NCBI RefSeq assembly: GCF_051014445.1
Contig: NC_135141.1
Location: 8,122,001 to 8,186,000 of the forward strand
Source: Colletes latitarsis
Taxonomy: Eukaryota > Arthropoda > Insecta > Hymenoptera > Colletidae
Direction of reading: 5' to 3'
DNA: 64,000 nt
Made by a program: the position numbers and the translations under genes. The notes below the pieces were generated by a model. It was not told where the DNA came from. It saw nothing but the letters and a program-made list of their open reading frames with translations, and did no database searches. Positions 53,501 through 63,500 of this stretch are shown piece by piece (position 1 is the first letter of the stretch; every line of letters starts with the position of its first letter).

Positions 53501-55882
53501 ACGACCGCCGATAGTTCGGCTTGTCGCGTTAAATACGACTCTTAATTTAGTCGTTGCACTCTCGGTGCGTATGACCGCTCGATGCGGAATATAGAGTCTG
53601 GTCTCGTCAATAGGCTCTATGCGAGTCATATGACCCAGCTCCTCATATTCCTCGAGAAACGTCGTATATTCTCTTACGAGGGTCTGGTCGGTGTCCAATT
53701 TTTTCCTCAACCTCCCAAGGGCGGAGAGAGCGATTCGATAGGAGTTTCCTAACGCTTCGTCCGGTCTCGGGTAAGAAAAAGGCAATCGGACGACAAACCG
53801 TCCTGTCGCATCTCGAGCGACGGTTTTTTGGAAGTGCGTTTCACACTCCTCCTCCGCCTTGGTGTGTACCGAGGTCGAAGGGAGTTCTTCGACTTCCCAA
53901 AACTTGCGAATCGCCGTGTCCAGCGATTCGAGGACGTTACAGTGCAACGTCCGCAAAGTTTTGTTTTTACTGCCCTTAGCATTTATTGGGCCGGAAAGAA
54001 TCCAGCCAAATGCAGTTTCTTGGGCGATTGGACCTGTACTGCTTATTCGACGGAAACCCGGTCGAATAATTTGCGCGTACAGGTCCGCACCGATCAACAC
54101 TTCAATCGGTTGACCGGAAGCTGGATTTGGATCTGCAAGCGGCAGATCCCGCAGCGCGTCGCATTTGAGTGCACCGGCCAAGGGCGAGGCGTAGCTCGTA
54201 ATTTTGTGTACGATGTACGCTCTCGTCTCGACTATCGGCGCGGTATCTTGTACCGTTCCCAAATGCATCTGTACGCTGTATTTAATCTGTTGGGTTCGGC
54301 CGCCCCCCAAGCCCGTCACTGTGGCTGGGGATTTCCTCCGCGAGAATTTGAGGTCATTTGTCAAATTCGCGGAGATGAAGGACGACTCGGAACCCTGATC
54401 GATCAGTGCGCGCGCGATTCGCGACGCACCGTTCTCTCCGTACACACGCACGCTCGCCGTGGCTAACAACACAGCCTTCGGTACGTCTGCACCGAGCGCG
54501 GTACAATGTGACGTACCGGGCTGTGACGTCGTTGCCTGTGACGTCGTGGTACGAGCTGCTCGTTCGGCAGGTTGCGGCCGGCTCGGTGGAGCCGTATAAC
54601 GCTTTTTCGGGCGTTTGTCCGACGAAACCGTTGTCGCAGGTTTGCGACTTTCGGTTTCGCTCCGAAAGGTCTCAAAATGCAGCAGAGCATGATGTCTGCC
54701 CTTGCACTTCGGGCACCCCTCCTCGGATGGACAACGCGCGTTTCCATGCTGAGGTGACAAGCAGAGAATGCACCGCTGGCTATCTTTTATAAACTGATAG
54801 CGGCGGTTCGGCGTCAAGTTTCTGAATGCACCACATTTGGTCATTCTGTGCTCAAGGCCACAAAATCCGCAAGTCACTGTTTTCTCAGCTGGACTTTCTA
54901 GAACGGAGTTGTGACTCCGTACTTTATGTTTCGGTGGGTGTTCGGTCGCAGGCTTGCTCGGACCTTCATCTAACATAGTTAGAGCCCTTGCATGCCCCTC
55001 CAGGAACTCTATCAGCTCGACATGCGAGGGATAGTCCGGGGTGAGACGCTGCGACCTTTCCCACTCAGCTTTCAGAGGCCCTTCTAAATGGCTTCGAATA
55101 GTATGGGCTAGCAGCCAATTTCGCTGCTGTAAAATCGTGCCCTGTTTTTCGAATGCCGCAAGGGCCTGTTTGAAAACGACGACGACCTGATTTAGGCTAT
55201 CGAGATCATCTCTTTTGATCGTTTTCAGTTTGGTCAGTTGATTAAGCAATTTGGCGGTCACGATACGTGGTAACCCGAATTGTTCTTTCAGGGTTTTCCA
55301 CGCCACTTCGAAATTCTCATCGGTAACTTCGAGGTGCGCGATCGCTGCCAACGCTTTATCCTCCAGACAGGCGTTCAGATATTGCAATCGATGCACATCT
55401 GCAAGCCTCGGATTATTTATTATGCCGGAGGTGAACAGATCCGCGAAATGTCTCCATTTACGTGGGTCACCTCCGAACTTGGGGAGCCGTTGTTTTGGAA
55501 GTTCGATAGCGACATCATGGGGGCTGACCGACGTGGGTGCCGCTTTTGATTCAGCGGCCAGTCTGGTCAGCTCCGTGGTAACGTACGCCTGGAATTCCAT
55601 ATATTCCGTCTCCTTATTCTCTACGCCACCTTTTGCGAGGAAGTCGCACGTGTTGCGTTTCGCAGGGGCATATTTTCTCCGAATCGACAAGTACTGCTCA
55701 ATAGCTTCCTTGTATTGTTCGGATACGGTGGCGAGCTTTGTCCTGAGGTGCTCCTCAGTGAACTGAGCTCGGCCACGTTTCTTTAAGTAAGAGATCGACC
55801 TTGACATCATGTCGAACCGGGTGATCAGGTCGTCGAGATCGCCTTCGAACTCGCTTCGACCTTCATCCTTGGCGACAGACAT
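50585..55882 (-). CDS. BEL/Pao Gag-Pol polyprotein (1765 aa, intact)
   Basis: A single polyprotein that makes the particle and copies and integrates the element. Starts at ATG 55882 and stops at TAA 50587-50585. Gag part: coiled N-terminus (about 1-115), DUF1759-like core (about 130-290, LPKFGGDPRKW). Three zinc knuckles: C338/C341/H345/C350, C371/C374/H379/C384, and C390/C393/H397/H402. Aspartic protease around D495-Q-G-S. RT with D827 (VADIEKMFRQ) and YVDD at 903-906. RNase H with D1083, E1127, D1157, D1203. Integrase: HHCC H1387/H1392/C1422/C1425, then D1457, D1523 and E1574 (50 residues between the last two). DUF5641-type tail about 1650-1750. Length and one-frame organisation fit BEL/Pao. 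All catalytic residues I can identify are present, and the frame has no stop or shift. Large plus-strand frames inside it are shadows. Confidence 0.97.
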   Translation of the reverse strand: MSVAKDEGRSEFEGDLDDLITRFDMMSRSISYLKKRGRAQFTEEHLRTKLATVSEQYKEAIEQYLSIRRKYAPAKRNTCDFLAKGGVENKETEYMEFQAYVTTELTRLAAESKAAPTSVSPHDVAIELPKQRLPKFGGDPRKWRHFADLFTSGIINNPRLADVHRLQYLNACLEDKALAAIAHLEVTDENFEVAWKTLKEQFGLPRIVTAKLLNQLTKLKTIKRDDLDSLNQVVVVFKQALAAFEKQGTILQQRNWLLAHTIRSHLEGPLKAEWERSQRLTPDYPSHVELIEFLEGHARALTMLDEGPSKPATEHPPKHKVRSHNSVLESPAEKTVTCGFCGLEHRMTKCGAFRNLTPNRRYQFIKDSQRCILCLSPQHGNARCPSEEGCPKCKGRHHALLHFETFRSETESRKPATTVSSDKRPKKRYTAPPSRPQPAERAARTTTSQATTSQPGTSHCTALGADVPKAVLLATASVRVYGENGASRIARALIDQGSESSFISANLTNDLKFSRRKSPATVTGLGGGRTQQIKYSVQMHLGTVQDTAPIVETRAYIVHKITSYASPLAGALKCDALRDLPLADPNPASGQPIEVLIGADLYAQIIRPGFRRISSTGPIAQETAFGWILSGPINAKGSKNKTLRTLHCNVLESLDTAIRKFWEVEELPSTSVHTKAEEECETHFQKTVARDATGRFVVRLPFSYPRPDEALGNSYRIALSALGRLRKKLDTDQTLVREYTTFLEEYEELGHMTRIEPIDETRLYIPHRAVIRTESATTKLRVVFNATSRTIGGRSLNDILHVGPKLQNDITSVLTRWRLYEYVLVADIEKMFRQILVAPQDRRFQCILWRTPENEQLNAFELNTVTYGTACAPYLSMRTLLELKNQDGHRYPLAAPILEQDIYVDDVFMGAPDTSLLEKIRNQVCELLQRGGFKLRKWAGNSPLLLRNIPQSAHSHAVDLTLFDDSELKVLGLRWIPSGDYFYFNLQRFQPSALPMTKRNLFSEIAKLFDPLGWLSPVVIRAKILMQSQWLEKIQWDDQISANTLNTWNTFCVDWSSLNKLKIPRWINYGADTISVEIHGFCDASLAAYSAVTYLRVTTMSNVTSSTLIMAKTRVAPIKTQSIPVLELNGAVLLAELIVHVEKSLSLKVDRIICWTDSTIALAWLRKHASTWKVLIANRVSKVQTLLPKAEWRHVPTRFNPADLNSRGVEAAELLQSKLWISGPSWLTESKDCWPKTPSSIETEEGKRKVHAHVAIPEKEWEFVFRFSTWNKLLRVTAYCLRLRGPMQGERRSYDATTVDASEMQLASERIVRYIQRTHFAKEYRCLKNHRKIPAKSTLKSLNPFLDDKDVLRVGGRLENTTLSWETKHPIILPKHHVSTMIIRQCHIDTLHGGLQLTMYTVRQRFWILGCRNAARTVIHGCMRCVRWRAKTSTQIMQDLIPERCREARAFSNCGVDYAGPFRVRDSAGRGKTAHKAYIAVFVCYATRAIHIELVHDYTTSAFLTALDRFIARRGVPSCIFSDNGTNFVGADRELRENFEAVYNTQEMRNKCSQKGIRWKFNPPSAPHFGGMQEAGVKSVKFHLKRTLGEFTPTSEELQTLLCKIEASLNSRPIAALSDSPDDYAPLTPGHFLVGSPLNALPTQSVETEKLSRLTRWRAIQKFHEQIWRHWTRDYLTHLQNRYKWRTAQKTLKLNDLVLVQNPLLPPNQWEMGRVEEVFTGRDGNARVVKIRTEKSIFTRPITRLCKLPVEETESATVSDADEVT

Positions 55883-55988
55883 GGTGATCTCTAATTCGAG
55901 GATTTTACAATCTACTCGAAATTAAGTTGTCTCGTAAGCAGCGACTTACGTGAACGTACTTGCAACTCTTTCCTGTTCTTTCAACCTC
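55883..55988 (-). other. Untranslated leader with a strong splice-donor match
   Basis: 106 bases separate the primer site from the gag-pol ATG. In element sense CAC/GTAAGTCG at 55952-55942 (GTAAGT at 55949-55944) is a full match to the intron side of a 5' splice site. It could splice to an acceptor upstream of ORF2. No splicing is shown. Confidence 0.4.
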
Positions 55989-56006
55989 AATCCGGCTCGA
56001 AGGACC
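55989..56006 (-). promoter_or_regulatory. Primer-binding site, complementary to tRNA-Tyr 3' end
   Basis: Three bases inside the 5' LTR, the minus strand reads GGTCCTTCGAGCCGGATT. Its complement, AATCCGGCTCGAAGGACC, is the 3' part (T arm plus acceptor) of the eukaryotic tRNA-Tyr that starts CCTTCGA, recognised from memory of that tRNA. The base pairing with the terminal A of CCA would be T but is A, so the match covers 18 nt ending at the second C. Confidence 0.75.
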
Positions 56007-56404
56007 TTTTGTTAGAAACTAAGGGTTCTAACCGGGGTCCGGACGAGGGAAATACTAGGGAGAGTGATTGATAAGTTTTTATTTTGTAATTTTCACTTGT
56101 CGCGAAGCGACAAGCCGTTTATTTAAATTTAACAAAAAAAATGAAAAAAATAAAAAATATAAATTACAAAAAAAAGAATTATTTTTTAATCCAGCCAGGG
56201 GTGTGGCTTCACCGGCGTTGCCCCGGTTGGGATGGACCTTGGTTGCTGTAACAAAGGTTTGTTCAGATTAAATACGTGCGTACACGTATCGTAAACACGC
56301 TCGTCAGCTGCTCGCCTCGCTCTCCTAGCGACCAGCGGTGCGCAGGGAGGGGGGAATCAGCTGTCGTTCAACGTGAATCAGTGGACTGTAAATTTGTACT
56401 TGTA

Positions 56405-56435
56405 CGCTGATAATTATTTATTGAAATTATCAGCG
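56405..56435 (-). promoter_or_regulatory. Perfect hairpin presenting AATAAA (5' LTR copy)
   Basis: An 11-bp perfect stem (CGCTGATAATT pairing with AATTATCAGCG) encloses a 9-base loop that on the minus strand reads TCAATAAAT. The copy is identical to the one in the 3' LTR. Confidence 0.6.
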
Positions 56436-57286
56436 ATACTTTTGCCCTGAACAGAAGAGAATTCACTCGTATCTGTCGGGGGCGACTTGGCCACGGACGG
56501 GTCACCAAATGGAGGTCGTAAAGCTCCAAATGGGTGGATCCCGTGAGCACGCTCTCCGTGCGGGTGACGTAGGAACGTCGTGCGAGGAGATTTCCTGCGA
56601 CACTGTAAAATTACTGCACGGCGACCGTTTCTACCGGGGACCGTGACAGTAAAGTGTCCTTTGCAAACAATCCCTCGCGGGTCCAACCGCACTATAAAGC
56701 CTACCCGGCGACCGTGTTGCACGGGGACCGTATTTGGTAGGCGGCGTGACGGAAGGTGAGGCGACCTTGAACCCGAACTCCTCCGTAGGGTGTACGGTCG
56801 ACTCGTACACCGACGGGTTTTTGGAGAGGGTTTTTTGGCGACCTTTGCACGAAGAGCACTCCACGAGGCGGTACCGATTCAACGGTATGACCTTTGGGAG
56901 GCTCCAAAGCCGTATAGCTTTAAAGGGATTCTGGGTGGGTGCACCCTGAGTCCCTTACGTCGCGGTCGCGGCAACGACTGCAACGTACAATCCTTCCTAG
57001 CGAAGGCGGTCGCGCCACGCGCTGCGTGTATTACGACCTCCCTTTTGTCGCAGGTAGATTGTTCTGGGAAACTCTAACCGCAGCAACGGAGAGAATTCTC
57101 TTTTATACAAGTCCGAATATTATGGGCGAGTCCGTACTTGAGGAGCGAGATCTTCTGGGATCCGTTCCCGTTGGCAGTCGGCTCGTGAATAAAATACGAA
57201 TATTGTCGCGGATCGACAGACGAAGACTCGGTCGCGCCTTGTCGTCGCGACGCGGCGCTGCTGAATTCAGCTGTCGATCTCTTTTC

Positions 57287-57324
57287 AATATATTATACGG
57301 TTCTCTCTCTCGACGCTGACGTCA
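57287..57324 (-). promoter_or_regulatory. Candidate LTR promoter: CRE-like palindrome plus TATA-like box
   Basis: On the minus strand a perfect TGACGTCA (57324-57317) lies 19 bases upstream of TATAATATATT (57297-57287). A TTCAGC initiator-like sequence sits about 25-30 bases further on, near 57260. Transcription would then start about 280 bp into the LTR, leaving a long R/U5. The arrangement fits an RNA polymerase II promoter, but the start site is inferred. Confidence 0.45.
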
Positions 57325-57544
57325 CGATACCGTTTAAACCGGTGCGAAGCGAAACTTCGCGTGAGGTCGGCGTACAAAAACACGTAAACGGCCGCGGTTT
57401 TAAATCGTCCGAACGTTCAACGAACCTGACGAACGCTTAACCTTCCGCAGTGTCACGTACACAAACGGATACGGGAATCGCAGCCGAGAATTTAATGTTT
57501 TCAGACTAACGCGATTTTAAATAGTTTTTTAACATATTTAAACA

Positions 57545-57549
57545 TGCCT
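57545..57549. repeat. Target-site duplication, right (TGCCT)
   Basis: Repeats 48081-48085 exactly. Removing the element and one copy restores a normal satellite monomer in phase. Confidence 0.95.
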
Positions 57550-60500
57550 TGTCCGCAGACTTTTTGGCCAGATCCCGTGTTTGTTCTGGTTTCAATCACG
57601 TAGTAATGTGGTACCACCCTGAAACAGACAAATAAACCTGGTTTCAATCAATATTTTATAGGATAACACCGGTTAGGTCTGGGTTAGATCTGGGTTATGC
57701 CCGCATCTGGCTCATGATTTTGCCTTTTTCGCAAACTTGTTGGCCAGATCCAGGGTTTCTTCGGGTTTGAATCACGTAATCATGAGGTAACACACTGAAG
57801 AAGTCAATTAAACCTGGCTTCGATCAATATTTTATAGGATAACACCTGTTAGGTCTGTGTTACGGCAGGGATATGCCCGCATCTGGCTCATGATTTTGCC
57901 TTGCCCGCATACTTGTTGGCCAGATCCCGTGTGTTTTCTGGTTTCAATCACGTAGTAATGTGGTACTACACTGAAACAGACAAATAAACCTGGTTTCAAT
58001 CAATATTTTATGGGATAACACAGGTTAGGTCTGGGTTAGGTCTGGGTCATGCCCGCATCTGGCTCATGTTTTTGCCTTTTTCGCAAACTTGTTGTCCAGA
58101 TCCTGGGTTTCTTCGGGCTTGAATCACGTAGTAATGTGGTACCACACTGAAGAAGTCAATCAAACCTGGTTTCGATCAATATTTTATAGGATAACACCGG
58201 TTAGGTCTGGGTTAGATCTGGTTTATGCCCGCATCTGGCTCATGATTTTGCCTTTTTCGCAAACTTGTTGGCCAGATCCTGGGTTTCTTCGGGTTTGAAT
58301 CACGTAGTCATGTGGTACCACACTCAGGAAGTCAATTAAACCTGGTTTCGATCAATATTTTATAGGATGACACCGGTTAGGTCTGGGTTAGGTCTGGGTC
58401 ATGCCCGCATCTGGCTCATGTTTTTGCTTTTTTCGCATACTTGTTGGTCAGATCCCGGGTTTTTTCGTGTTTGAATCACATAGTAATGTGGCACCACACT
58501 GAAGAAGTCAATCAAACCTGGTTTCGATCAATATTTTATAGGATAACACCGGTTAGGTCTGGGTTAGGTCTGGGTTATGCCCGCATCTGTCTCATGATTT
58601 TGCCTTTTCCGCATACTTGTTGGTCAGATCCCGGGATTTATCTGGCTCGAAGCGCGTAGTAATGTGGTACCACACAGAAACAGACAAATAAACCTGGTTT
58701 CGATCAATATTTTATAGGATAACACCTGTTATGTCTGTGTTAGGTCTGGTTTATGCCCGCATCTGGCTCATGATTTTGCCTTTTTCGCAAACTTGTTAGC
58801 CAGATCCTGGGTTTCTTCGGGTTTGAATCACGTAGTCATGTGGTACCACACTCAGGAAGTCAATTAAACCTGGTTTCGATCAATATTTTATAGGATGACA
58901 CCGGTTAGGTCTGGGTTAGGTCTGGGTTATGCCCGCATCTGGCTCATGATTTTGCTTTTTCCGCATACTTGTTGGTCAGATCCCGGGTTTTTTCTGGTTT
59001 GAATCACGTAATTATGTGGAACCACACGGAAGAAGTCAATTAAACCTGGTTTCGACCAATATTTTATAGGATAACACCTGTTAGTTCTGTGTTACGTCTG
59101 GGATATACCCGCATCTGGCTCATGATTTTGCCTTGGCCGCATACTTGTTGGCCAGATCCCGTGTGTTTTCTGGTTTCAATCACGTAGTAATGTCGTACCA
59201 CACTGAAACAGCCAAATAAACCTGGTTTCGATCAATATTTTATAGGATAACACCGGTTAGGTCTGGGTTAGGTCGGGGTTATGGCCGCATCTGGCTCATG
59301 ATTTTGCCTTTTCCGCAGACTTTTTGGCCAGATCCCGTGTTTGTTCTGGTTTCAATCACGTAGTAATGTGGTACCACCCTGAAACAGACAAATAAACCTG
59401 GTTTCAATCAATATTTTATAGGATAACACCGGTTAGGTCTGGGTTAGGTCTGGGTTATGCCCGCATCTGGCTCATGATTTTGCCTTTTTCGCAAACTTGT
59501 TGGCCAGATCCAGGGTTTCCTCGAGCTTGAATCACGTAGTCATGTGGTACCAAACTGAAGAAGTCAATTAAACCTGGTTTCGATCAATATTTTATAGGAT
59601 AACACCGGTTAGGTCTGGGTTAGGTCTGGGTTATGCCCGCATCTGGCTCATGACTTTGCCTTTTCCGCATACTTGTTGGTCAGATCCCGGGTTTTATCTG
59701 GCTCGAATCGCGTAGTAATGTTGTACCACACAGAAACAGACAAATAAACCAGGTTTCAAATAATATTTTATAGGATAACACCGGTTAGGCCTGTGTTACG
59801 TCTGGGATATGCCCGCATCTGGCTCTTGATTTTGCCTTGTCCGCAGACTTTTTGGCCAGATCCCGTGTTTGTTCTGGTTTCAATCACGTAGTAATGTGGT
59901 ACCACCCTGAAACAGACAAATAAACCTGGTTTCAATCAATATTTTATAGGATAACACCGGTTAGGTCTGGGTTAGATCTGGGTTATGCCCGCATCTGGCT
60001 CATGATTTTGCCTTTTTCGCAAACTTGTTGGCCAGATCCAGGGTTTCTTCGGGTTTGAATCACGTAATCATGTGGTAACACACTGAAGAAGTCAATTAAA
60101 CCCGGTTTCGATCAATATTTTATAGGATAACACCTGTTAGGTCTGTGTTACGTCTGGGATATGCCCGCATCTGGCTCATGATTTTGCCTTGTCCGCATAC
60201 TTGTTGGCCAGATCCCGTGTGTTTTCTGGTTTCAATCACGTAGTAATGTGGTACCACACTGAAACAGACAAATAAACCTGGTTTCAATCAATATTTTATT
60301 GGATAACACAGGTTAGGTCTGGGACATGCCCGCATCTGGCTCATGTTTTTGCCTTTTTCGCAAACTTGTTGACCAGATTCTGGGTTTCCTCGGGCTTGAA
60401 TCACGTAGTCATGTGGTACCACACTGAAGAAGTCAATTAAACCTGGTTTCGATCAATATTTTATAGGATAACACCGGTTAGGTCTGGGTTAGGTCTGGGT

Positions 60501-63500
60501 TATGCCCGCATCTGGCTCATGATTTTGCCTTTTCCGCATACTTGTTGGTCAGATCCCGGGTTTTATCTGGCTCGAATCGCGTAGTAATGTTGTACCACAC
60601 AGAAACAGACAAATAAACCAGGTTTCAAATAATATTTTATAGGATAACACCGGTTAGGCCTGTGTTACGTCTGGGATATGCCCGCATCTGGCTCTTGATT
60701 TTGCCTTGTCCGCAGACTTTTTGGCCAGATCCCGTGTTTGTTCTGGTTTCAATCACGTAGTAATGTGGTACCACCCTGAAACAAACAAATAAACCTGGTT
60801 TCAATCAATATTTTATAGGATAACACCGGTTAGGTCTGGGTTAGATCTGGGTTATGCACGCATCTGGCTCATGATTTTGCCTTTTTCGCAAACTTGTTGG
60901 CCAGATCCTGGGGTTTCTTCGGGTTTGGATCACGTAGTAATGTGGTACCACATTGAAACAGTCAATTAAACCTGGTTTCGATCAATATTTTATAGGATAA
61001 CACCGGATAGGTCTGGGTTAGGTCTGGTTCATGCCCGCATCTGGCTCATGATTTTGCTTTTTCCGCATACTTCTTGGCCAGATCCTGGGTTTCTTCGGGT
61101 TTGAATCACGTAATCATGTGGTACCACACTGAAGAAATCAATTAAACCTGGTTTCGACCAATATTTTACAGGATAACACCTGTTAGGTCTGTGTTACGTC
61201 TGGGATATGCCCGCATCTGGCTCATGATTTTGTCTTCTTCGCATACTTGTTGGCCAGATCGTGGGTTTTTTCGTGTTCGGATCACGTAGTAATGTGGTGC
61301 CACACTGATACAGACAAATAAACCTGGTTTCAATCAATATTTTATAGGATAACACCGGATAGGTCTGTGATACGACTGGGATATGCCCGCATCTGGCTTA
61401 TACTTCCGCCTTTTTCGAAAACTTGTTGGCCTGATCCCGGGGTTTCTTCGGGTTTGAATCACGAAGTAATGTGGTACCACACTGAAGAAGTCAATTAAAC
61501 CTGGTTTCGATCAATATTTTATAGGATAACACCGGTTAGGTCTGGGTTAGGTCTGGGTTATGCCCGCATCTGGCTCATGATTTTGCCTTTTCCGCATACT
61601 TGTTGGTCAGATCCCGGGTTTTATCTGGCTCGAATCGCGTAGTAATGTTGTACCACACAGAAACAGACAAATAAACCAGGTTTCAAATAATATTTTATAG
61701 GATAACACCGGTTAGGCCTGTGTTACGTCTGGGATATGCCCGCATCTGGCTCTTGATTTTGCCTTGTCCGCAGACTTTTTGGCCAGATCCCGTGTTTGTT
61801 CTGGTTTCAATCACGTAGAAATGTGGTACCACCCTGAAACAGACAAATAAACCTGGTTTCAATCAATATTTTATAGGGTAACACCGGTTAGGTTTGGGTT
61901 AGATCTGGGTTATGCACGCATCTGGCTCATGATTTTGCCTTTTTCGCAAACTTGTTGGCCAGATCCTGGGGTTTCTTCGGGTTTGGATCACGTAGTAATG
62001 TGGTACCACATTGAAACAGTCAATTAAACCTGGTTTCGATCAATATTTTATAGGATAACACCGGATAGGTCTGGGTTAGGTCTGGGTCATGCCCGCATCT
62101 GGCTCATGATTTTGCTTTTTCCGCATACTTCTTGGCCAGATCCTGGGTTTCTTCGGGTTTGAATCACGTAATCATGTGGTACCACACTGAAGAAATCAAT
62201 TAAACCTGGTTTCGACCAATATTTTACAGGATAACACCTGTTAGGTCTGTGTTACGTCTGGGATATGCCCGCATCTGGCTCATGATTTTGTCTTCTTCGC
62301 ATACTTGTTGGCCAGATCGTGGGTTTTTTCGTGTTCGGATCACGTAGTAATGTGGTGCCACACTGATACAGACAAATAAACCTGGTTTCAATCAATATTT
62401 TATAGGATAACACCGGATAGGTCTGTGATACGACTGGGATATGCCCGCATCTGGCTTATACTTCCGCCTTTTTCGAAAACTTGTTGGCCAGATCCCGGGG
62501 TTTCTTCGGGTTTGAATCACGAAGTAATGTGGTACCACACTGAAGAAGTCAATTAAACCTGGTTTCGATCAATATTTTATAGGATAACACCGGTTAGGTC
62601 TGGGTTAGGTCTGGGTTATGCCCGCATCTGGCTCATGATTTTGCCTTTTCCACATACTTGTTGGTTAGATCCCGTGTTTTATCTGGCTCGAAACGCGTAG
62701 TAATGTTGTACCACACAGAAACAGACAAATAAACCAGGTTTCAAATAATATTTTATAGGATAACACCGGTTAGGCCTGTGTTACGTCTGGGATATGCCCG
62801 CATCTGGCTCATGATTTTGTCTTCTTCGCATACTTGTTGGCCAGATCGTGGGTTTTTTCGTGTTCGGATCACGTAGTAATGTGGTGCCACACTGATACAG
62901 ACAAATAAACCTGGTTTCAATCAATATTTTATAGGATAACACCGGTTAGGTCTGGGTTAGGTCTGGGATATGCCCGCATCTGGCTTATACTTTCGCCATT
63001 TTCGAAAACTTGTTGGCGAGATCCCGGGGTTTCTTCGTGTTTGGATCACGTAGTAATGTGGTACCACATTGAAACAGTCAATTAAACCAGGTTTCGATGC
63101 ATATTTTATAGGATAACACCGGATAGGTCTGTGATACGACTGGGATATGCCCGCATCTGGCTTATACTTCCGCCTTTTTCGAAAACTTGTTGGCCAGATC
63201 CTGGGTTTCTTCGGGTTCGTATCACATAATCTTGTGGTACCACACTGGAGAAGTCAATTAAACGTGTTTTCGATCAATATTTTACAGCATAACACCTGTT
63301 AGGTCTGTGTTACGTCTGGGATATGCCCGCATCTGGCTCATGATTTTGCCTTGTCCGCATACTTTTTGGCCAGATCCCGTGTATTTTCTGGTGTCAATCA
63401 CGTAGTAATGTGGTACCACACTGAAACAGACAAATAAACCTGGTTTCAATCAATATTTTATGGGATAACACAGGTTAGGTCTGGGTTAGGTCTCGGTCAT

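Larger units (their letters stand above)
48086..57544 (-). mobile_element. Complete BEL/Pao LTR retrotransposon (9459 bp)
   Basis: In element sense (minus strand) the order is: 5' LTR 57544-56010, tRNA-Tyr primer site, leader, gag-pol 55882-50585, spacer with a hairpin, ORF2 50350-49739, polypurine tract, 3' LTR 49620-48086. The BEL/Pao assignment rests on gag and pol fused in one frame, three zinc knuckles, an aspartic protease with DQGS, RT with YVDD, and the protease-RT-RNase H-integrase order with an HHCC/DDE integrase and a DUF5641-like end. The LTRs have equal length (constant offset 7924 bp) and I count seven substitutions in 1535 bp. Flanks carry a perfect 5-bp duplication. I see no frameshift or internal stop, so the copy is young and could be autonomous. 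Confidence 0.97.
56010..57544 (-). repeat. 5' LTR of the BEL/Pao element (element sense)
   Basis: 1535 bp. On the plus strand it opens with TGTTAGAAACTAAGG and closes with ATATTTAAACA, so the ends are TGTT...AACA. Against the other LTR the seven differences I found are at 56183, 56517, 56790, 56900, 57165, 57262 and 57354 (five transitions, two transversions). It holds a candidate promoter (57287-57324), a cluster of GGSGACC motifs, a perfect hairpin around AATAAA (56405-56435), an AT-rich tract and a short GC-rich hairpin (56096-56114). Open frames of 60-126 codons inside it overlap each other on both strands, and I do not call them genes. Confidence 0.96.

Noticed and set aside
53828..54466. 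212-codon plus-strand frame and other plus-strand frames across 50.5-55.8 kb
   Set aside because: They are antisense shadows of the gag-pol frame, whose domains are unambiguous.
48086..57544. The element as a telomere-specific retrotransposon of the TRAS/SART kind
   Set aside because: Those are non-LTR elements inserted in TTAGG arrays. This one has LTRs, a BEL/Pao integrase and a TGCCT target outside the 11-mers.
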